Of a stretch of DNA of 64,000 bases, positions 59,067 through 64,000 are shown piece after piece (the first letter of the stretch is position 1; every line of letters starts with the position of its first letter). Where the stretch lies: positions 124,001-188,000 of the forward strand of contig NZ_JAVIFW010000013.1 in the NCBI RefSeq assembly GCF_031157275.1. The letters run 5' to 3'. This stretch comes from Streptomyces sp. LHD-70. GTDB lineage: Bacteria; Actinomycetota; Actinomycetes; Streptomycetales; Streptomycetaceae. A program made the position numbers and the translations under genes. The notes below the pieces were generated by a model. That model made no database searches, was not told the origin of the DNA, and saw nothing but the letters and a program-made list of their open reading frames with translations.

Positions 59067-60005
59067 GTGAGTCAGACGCTGGACACCCCCCAGACACCCG
59101 CGCCCGCACAGACGCCCGCGCAGGCCCCCCTCGACGCCGCAGCGCTCGCCGCCCTGCACGGGCTCTCGGTCAGCAACGCGCGCCCCTCCCTGCCGCAGTA
59201 CGTACGGCAGTTGTGGGCCAGGCGGCACTTCATCACCGCCTTCGCGACCGCCAAGCTCACCGCGCAGTACAGCCAGGCGAAGCTCGGCCAGGTCTGGCAG
59301 GTGATGACGCCGCTCCTGAACGCCGCCGTCTACTACTTGATCTTCGGGCTGCTGCTCGGCACCAGCCGGGGCATCGAGGACTTCGTGCCGTTCCTGGTCA
59401 CCGGCGTCTTCGTGTTCACGTTCACGCAGAGCTCGGTGATGGCAGGCACCCGCGCGATCTCCGGCAACCTCGGCCTGGTGCGCGCCCTGCACTTCCCCCG
59501 CGCGTCCCTGCCGATCTCGCTCTGTCTGCAGCAGCTCCAGCAACTGCTGTTCTCGATGGCCGCCCTCGCCGTGATCCTCCTCTGCTTCGGGGTGCCGCCC
59601 GCCTGGTCCTGGCTCCTCGTGGTCCCGGCCCTGGCGCTGCAGTTCGCGTTCAACACCGGGCTCGCGCTGGTCATGGCGCGGCTCGGCAGCCGGACGCCCG
59701 ACCTCGCCCAGCTGATGCCCTTCGTGATGCGCACGTGGATGTACGCCTCCGGCGTGATGTTCAGCATCAAGAAGGTGCTCCCGGAACAGGGCGTGCCGGA
59801 GTTCGCGAAGGTCCTGCTCGAATGCAACCCGGCGGCCGTCTACATCGACCTGGTGCGGTACGCCCTGATCGACAGCTTCGACGCGGGCCAACTCCCGTAC
59901 GGCATCGGGGCGATGTGGGCGCTGGCGCTCGGCTGGGCCGTGGTCCTCTGCGCCGGCGGGTTCATCTACTTCTGGAAGGCAGAGGAGACGTACGGCCGTG
60001 GCTGA
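59067..60005 (+). CDS. tagG: ABC-2 type polysaccharide/teichoic acid export permease (TagG/Wzm-like)
   Basis: 312 residues from GTG with AAGGAG ten bases upstream. A cytosolic N-terminus is followed by an amphipathic segment (LPQYVRQLWARRHFITAF), then six membrane helices of the ABC-2 family (KLGQVWQVMTPLLNAAVYYL; GNLGLVRALHFPRASLPIS). It forms the channel that moves the lipid-linked polymer across the membrane. It overlaps the ATPase gene by eight bases. Confidence 0.92.
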   Translation: MSQTLDTPQTPAPAQTPAQAPLDAAALAALHGLSVSNARPSLPQYVRQLWARRHFITAFATAKLTAQYSQAKLGQVWQVMTPLLNAAVYYLIFGLLLGTSRGIEDFVPFLVTGVFVFTFTQSSVMAGTRAISGNLGLVRALHFPRASLPISLCLQQLQQLLFSMAALAVILLCFGVPPAWSWLLVVPALALQFAFNTGLALVMARLGSRTPDLAQLMPFVMRTWMYASGVMFSIKKVLPEQGVPEFAKVLLECNPAAVYIDLVRYALIDSFDAGQLPYGIGAMWALALGWAVVLCAGGFIYFWKAEETYGRG

Positions 60006-60819
60006 CACCCTCATCGAAACCGCACCCGAGGCCGGGGCGGGCACCGAGCCCCGCACGCCCACCGTCATCGCGGACGGCGTCGACATCGTCTACCGCGTCA
60101 CCGGCACCGGAGCCGGCCGCGGCAGCGCGACCGCCGCGCTCAACCGCATCGTCCGGCGCGAGAAGCACGGCAAGGGCGGGGTGCGCGAGGTGCACGCCGT
60201 CAAGGGCGTCTCGTTCACCGCGTACAAGGGCGAGGCCATCGGGCTCATCGGCACCAACGGCTCGGGCAAGTCCACCCTGCTCAGGGCCGTCGCGGGCCTC
60301 CTCCCGACGGAGAACGGCCGGATCTACACCCACGGCCAGCCCTCGCTGCTCGGGGTCAACGCGGCCCTGATGAGCGATCTGACCGGCGAGCGGAACGTCA
60401 TGCTCGGCGGCCTCGCGATGGGCATGTCCCGCGAGCAGATCCGCGAACGGTACGACGGGATCGTGGAGTTCTCCGGCATCAACGAGAAGGGCGACTTCAT
60501 CACCCTGCCGATGCGCACCTACTCCTCCGGCATGTCCGCCCGCCTCCGCTTCTCCATCGCCGCCGCCAAGGACCACGACGTCCTGCTCATCGACGAGGCC
60601 CTCGCCACCGGCGACCGCAAGTTCCAGAAGCGCTCCGAGGCCCGCATCCGCGAACTGCGCGCCACCGCCGGCACGGTCTTCCTCGTCAGCCACAACAACA
60701 AGTCCATCCGCGACACCTGCGACCGCGTCCTGTGGCTGGAGCGCGGCGAACTACGCATGGACGGCCCGACGGCCGAAGTCCTCAAGGAGTACGAGAAGTT
60801 CACGGGCGCCGGGAAATAG
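59998..60819 (+). CDS. tagH: ABC polysaccharide/teichoic acid export ATPase (TagH/Wzt-like)
   Basis: 273 residues from GTG with GAGGAGA upstream. Walker A GTNGSGKST (85-93), signature YSSGMSARLRFSIA as in TagH/Wzt/RfbB exporters, Walker B VLLIDEALATGD, and H-loop LVSHNN. An insert between the first strands (RGSATAALNRIVRREKHG) is usual for this subgroup. There is no long C-terminal carbohydrate-binding domain, so it should not select a capped O-antigen type substrate. Confidence 0.93.
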   Translation: MADTLIETAPEAGAGTEPRTPTVIADGVDIVYRVTGTGAGRGSATAALNRIVRREKHGKGGVREVHAVKGVSFTAYKGEAIGLIGTNGSGKSTLLRAVAGLLPTENGRIYTHGQPSLLGVNAALMSDLTGERNVMLGGLAMGMSREQIRERYDGIVEFSGINEKGDFITLPMRTYSSGMSARLRFSIAAAKDHDVLLIDEALATGDRKFQKRSEARIRELRATAGTVFLVSHNNKSIRDTCDRVLWLERGELRMDGPTAEVLKEYEKFTGAGK

Positions 60820-60868
60820 CTCCCCGGCGCCCGGTGGGAGATCCCCGGCGCTCCGGGGAGGGTGGGGC

Positions 60869-62035
60869 TCAGCGCTCAAGGAACGCGAACAGCTCCTCCC
60901 AGCGGCGCACGATCTCGTCCGTCGTGTACCGCTGGATGTTCTGCCGCGCCAGCTCGCCCATCTTGTCCCGCAGCTCCTTGTCGGACATCAACGTGTCCAG
61001 CCTGCGGGCCAGTTCACCGGTGTTGCCGAGCCCGGCGAGCAGCCCGTCCTCGTCGTCCTGGACGATCTCGTGCACACCCGGCGCGCAGTCGAACGCGGCG
61101 CACGGCACCGCAGCCGCCATCGCCTCCATCAGCGCAAGCGGGAAGCCCTCGCCGCGCGAGGACTGCACGAACACCGAGCCGCCGCGCAGCGCCCCCGGCA
61201 CATCGCCGGTCCGGCCCATCCACTCCACCGAGCCGTCCAGACCCAGGTCGGTGCACTGCCGCTTGAGCTGCTCCTCGTCCTCGCCGGAGCCGTAGATCCG
61301 CAGTGTCCAGTCCGGGTGCAGCGGCGCGACCTCCGCCCAGGTGTCCAGGAGCATGTCGATGCCCTTCTGGTCCTGCAGCCGACCGATGCTGGTGACGACC
61401 TTCTCGGTGCGCGGCGAGGGCACCTCGGGCATGAAGGGCAGTGGGTTCGGCATGTACGACGCGTTGTCCATGCCGCCCTTGCGTATCCACAGGTCGGCGT
61501 CCTCCCGCGTGAGCGCGAGCATCCGGTCCACGTTCTTGTAGAACTTCCGCACCCGCCAGTAGCGCGAGGAGGCGCGCGTGTACGCGTACGACTCGTGGCT
61601 CATGCCGATCACCGTCAGGCCCGTGGTGTCGGCGAGCCTCACCCACTCCATCGCCCACACCTGCGTGGCGATCACGACGGCGCCGGGCCGCGCCCGCCGG
61701 AACAGCGCGGTCAGCTTCGCCGCCTGCTCGTGCATGCCCGCCTCACGCGCGGCCCGCAGGCGTCGCTCGGCGATGTTGAGCCGCCCCTTGATCCCGCGGG
61801 CCGGGCCGACGCGCGGCGGGTGCTCGTCGTAGAGCGTCGTCGTCGCGTACGGCAGGTCCGTGCCGATGTCCTGCGGCTCGGCGGGCTCGGTGATGCCGAT
61901 GACGTGCACGCGGTGGCCGCTCTCGGTGAAGAGGCGGGCCATCTGGTGCGACCAACTCGTGACTCCGCCCAGCTCGTTGACGCTGTTGCTGACGAAGTAG
62001 ACGTCCCGGTCCCGGTGTCCGGTCTGGGTGCTCAT
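60869..62035 (-). CDS. GT4 family glycosyltransferase (copy 2)
   Basis: 388 residues, GT-B fold, paralogue of the gene at 29419-30579: NSVNELGGVTSWSHQMARLF, VIGMSHESYAYTRASSRY, SIGRLQDQKGIDMLLDTW and SSRGEGFPLALMEAMAA all align with it. Its ATG overlaps the stop of the TagF-like gene upstream, exactly as in the first copy. It transfers a sugar from a nucleotide donor. The difference between the two copies may reflect a different acceptor or polymer. Confidence 0.9.
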   Translation of the reverse strand: MSTQTGHRDRDVYFVSNSVNELGGVTSWSHQMARLFTESGHRVHVIGITEPAEPQDIGTDLPYATTTLYDEHPPRVGPARGIKGRLNIAERRLRAAREAGMHEQAAKLTALFRRARPGAVVIATQVWAMEWVRLADTTGLTVIGMSHESYAYTRASSRYWRVRKFYKNVDRMLALTREDADLWIRKGGMDNASYMPNPLPFMPEVPSPRTEKVVTSIGRLQDQKGIDMLLDTWAEVAPLHPDWTLRIYGSGEDEEQLKRQCTDLGLDGSVEWMGRTGDVPGALRGGSVFVQSSRGEGFPLALMEAMAAAVPCAAFDCAPGVHEIVQDDEDGLLAGLGNTGELARRLDTLMSDKELRDKMGELARQNIQRYTTDEIVRRWEELFAFLER

Positions 62036-64000
62036 GCACGGCTCCAGTGGGAGAAGAACTGCTCGACGATGCTGCGGGCGGCGGTCCCCTTGTCGTACTC
62101 GCCGAACTCGGCCACGAACCGCCCTCGCTCCGGCTGGTACTTGGCCTCGTCCTCAGCCAGCGACTCCAGCGCTCCGTACAGCTCGTCCTCGCTCCGCACG
62201 ACCGGGCCCGGCGCACGTTCGAGCAGGTCGAAGTAGGTGCCTCGGCCCTCGTGCACGTACTCCTCGTAGTCGTACGCGAAGAACAGCATCGGGCGGTCCA
62301 GGAGCGCGTAGTCGAACATCACCGAGGAGTAGTCGGTGATCAGCGCGTCGGACAGTTCCATCAACGGGTTGACGTCGTGCCGGGCGGAGACGTCGATGAC
62401 TGTGCCGCGCACGGACGGCGGGAGCACCACGTGGTTGAGGTAGTGCGAGCGCACCAACAGCACGTACCGGTCGCCCAGTTGCTCCGCGAACCGCTCCACG
62501 TCGAAGGGCAGCTCGAAGCGCTGACTCCGGCCGCCCTGCTTGCGGAACGTGGGGGCGTAGAGGAGGACCTGCTTGTCCTCGGGGATGCCGAGCTCGGCGG
62601 CGAGCGGCCCACGGGTGCGGCGCCCCTCGGCGGCCTCGCGCTCCCTGGCGTGCACCAGTGCGTCGTTACGCGGATAGCCGACGCGCAGCAGTGTCCTCTC
62701 CTGCAGCCGGAACGCCTTGGCGAGGGTCCGCACATCGTGCTCGGAGCGGATCAGGAACCGGTCGAAGCGGTTGAGGACCCGCTGCTGCTCCTGCTGCCGC
62801 GCCTGCGACCTGAGCTTCCAGGCCGGTTCGTCGAAGCCCATCCGCTTGAGCGCGGAGCCGTGCCAGGTCTGGAGGTAGGTGGTCCCGGGCCGCTTGGTCA
62901 GCTTCAGCGGATAGCTCTGGTTGTCCACCCAGAACTCCGCCTGCGCCAGGGCCTTGAGGTAGGGCAGCGACCAGCGGCGGACGAGGGTGGCGTCGGCGGG
63001 GAAGCCCTCCGGGGACCCGGCGTACGACCAGACCGCCTCGAACTCCAGGCCCTGGCGGCGCATCTCCTCGTAGATCGCCTTCGGGCTGTCGCTGTACTGC
63101 TTGCCGAGCTGGCTCTCGAAGACGACCAGGCCCTTCTTCACGGGCAGCCGGCTGAACACCTCGTCGTACACGCGGATTCTGGTCTCGCCCGAGGTGAGCT
63201 TCTTGCGGATCTGCTTGGCCCTGCGGAACCCGCTCTTGGCGAGCTTGCCGGGGCGCCCCCGGATGCCGCGTACGACGAGTTCGTGCACCCGGTCCTTGTC
63301 CTCGACGCGGTCGCGCGTGACAAGGCGGAAGCAGAGGTGGCCGCGCTGCGACACCTCGGGCTCGACATGGTCGGCGACAAGGCGGGTCAGCCGGGGCCGC
63401 ACCGGAAGCAGGCCCTGTGCCGGCTCGGGCTCACCCGCGGTGAGCCGGGTCGTGGTCCGCACCCCGTCCACGTCCAGCTTGAGCCGTACGTCCCACACCT
63501 CGTCGACGATGCCGAGCGGGCGCAGCTTCCCGGCGAGGTCGGCCTCGGCCTCCCAGTTCACGAAGGCCCCCTCGTGGCGCAGCTCGGCCACCGGGAAGCG
63601 GAAGCTCTGCAGGCTGCGGCGGCGGGCGCTGAACTCCAGCTGTCCGGTGAGCCGCGCGCCCTCGGGGATCACGCCGAGCGGGTTGACGATCCGGCCGCCG
63701 AGGCGGACCGTGCCGCCGCGCTCCTCGTAGCCGGTGAGGGCGTTGCGCAGGAACATCCGGTCGATGGTCCTGGTGTGGTACCCGAGGTCGGTGACGTCCA
63801 GGACGTGCCGCCCGAAGGCGTCGTCGAGATGCTCCGCGCACCAGAAGACGTGGCCGTCGCGCTCCACGAGCGGGGCGGAGATCTTGTCGCGGTTGGTGAG
63901 GGTGTCGACGGCCGGGAGCAGGTTGTCCCAGTCGTTCTCCCGCAGCAGATAGGCGCAGACGGCGTGGATCGGCTGTACCTCGTCGTAGGCCTCGGGGGCG
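62032..64000 (-). CDS. TagF-like protein (class 2, 'WHGSALKRMG'), N-terminus beyond window
   Basis: At least 656 residues; the frame stays open through the right edge (…HAVCAYLLRENDWDNLLPAV…), so the real start lies outside. The visible middle is beta-rich (LGGRIVNPLGVIPEG; WEAEADLAGKLRPLGI). The TagF-like end has VVFESQLGKQYSDSPKAI, QTWHGSALKRMG, VRSHYLNHVV and ITDYSSVMFDY. It aligns with the gene at 30576-33395 and occupies the same place before a coupled GT4 gene. Whether its N-terminal GT2 domain keeps DxD cannot be seen. Confidence 0.87.
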   Translation of the reverse strand, partial: APEAYDEVQPIHAVCAYLLRENDWDNLLPAVDTLTNRDKISAPLVERDGHVFWCAEHLDDAFGRHVLDVTDLGYHTRTIDRMFLRNALTGYEERGGTVRLGGRIVNPLGVIPEGARLTGQLEFSARRRSLQSFRFPVAELRHEGAFVNWEAEADLAGKLRPLGIVDEVWDVRLKLDVDGVRTTTRLTAGEPEPAQGLLPVRPRLTRLVADHVEPEVSQRGHLCFRLVTRDRVEDKDRVHELVVRGIRGRPGKLAKSGFRRAKQIRKKLTSGETRIRVYDEVFSRLPVKKGLVVFESQLGKQYSDSPKAIYEEMRRQGLEFEAVWSYAGSPEGFPADATLVRRWSLPYLKALAQAEFWVDNQSYPLKLTKRPGTTYLQTWHGSALKRMGFDEPAWKLRSQARQQEQQRVLNRFDRFLIRSEHDVRTLAKAFRLQERTLLRVGYPRNDALVHAREREAAEGRRTRGPLAAELGIPEDKQVLLYAPTFRKQGGRSQRFELPFDVERFAEQLGDRYVLLVRSHYLNHVVLPPSVRGTVIDVSARHDVNPLMELSDALITDYSSVMFDYALLDRPMLFFAYDYEEYVHEGRGTYFDLLERAPGPVVRSEDELYGALESLAEDEAKYQPERGRFVAEFGEYDKGTAARSIVEQFFSHWSRA

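Overview
The window is very GC-rich actinobacterial chromosome. It carries a Streptomyces-type core block: ftsE-ftsX, an S41 protease, smpB-ssrA, prfB, and an adjacent PkaA/PkaB-like kinase pair. Several intergenic gaps hold interspersed repeats of a kind common in streptomycetes. I read it as a Streptomyces or very close relative. No rRNA, tRNA, insertion sequence, prophage or CRISPR array was seen.

Layout. (1) 1-3.6 kb: an accessory nitrogen-type pair, a uroporphyrinogen-III synthase-like/winged-helix regulator cut by the left edge and a NarK nitrate/nitrite transporter, then a small two-gene toxin-antitoxin-like operon. (2) 3.7-7.6 kb: an MFS exporter overlapping tail-to-tail with a PBP4-type D-Ala-D-Ala carboxypeptidase, and a secreted PHB-depolymerase-like esterase. 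(3) 7.6-14.3 kb, conserved core: tmRNA with a readable degradation tag, smpB, S41 protease, ftsX, ftsE, a zinc-ribbon membrane protein, an LAETG cell-surface protein and prfB. (4) 14.4-21.7 kb: two Ser/Thr kinases, and divergently a 1,210-residue FHA/FtsK-like protein. (5) 22.0-25.8 kb: a sugar ABC importer of binding lipoprotein plus two permeases without its own ATPase. (6) 25.9-64 kb: a very large cell-wall glycopolymer locus.

The glycopolymer locus contains six TagF-like (CDP-glycerol glycerophosphotransferase family) proteins. Their active-site motifs sort them into three paralogous pairs. It also has two near-duplicate GT4 glycosyltransferases, each translationally coupled to one member of a TagF-like pair, a GT4-Stealth fusion (sugar-1-phosphate transferase type), a lone GT2 enzyme, three polytopic GT-C-like membrane proteins, three methyltransferases, a DprE1/DprE2-like pair, GalE, and a TagG/TagH-type ABC exporter. 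A TetR regulator lies divergent to the exporter, and a long imperfect palindrome in their shared promoter is a candidate operator. Together these could supply activated sugars (GalE, DprE1/2), build and phosphodiester-link repeat units (GT2, GT4, TagF-like, Stealth), modify them (methyltransferases), add sugars from lipid-linked donors (GT-C), and export the product (TagGH).

The most interesting points are the pairwise duplication of the TagF-like proteins, the GT4-Stealth fusion as a candidate polymerase for a sugar-phosphate wall polymer, a DprE1 homologue with alanine at the position of the benzothiazinone-target cysteine, and a sugar permease with an inserted domain of about 160 residues.
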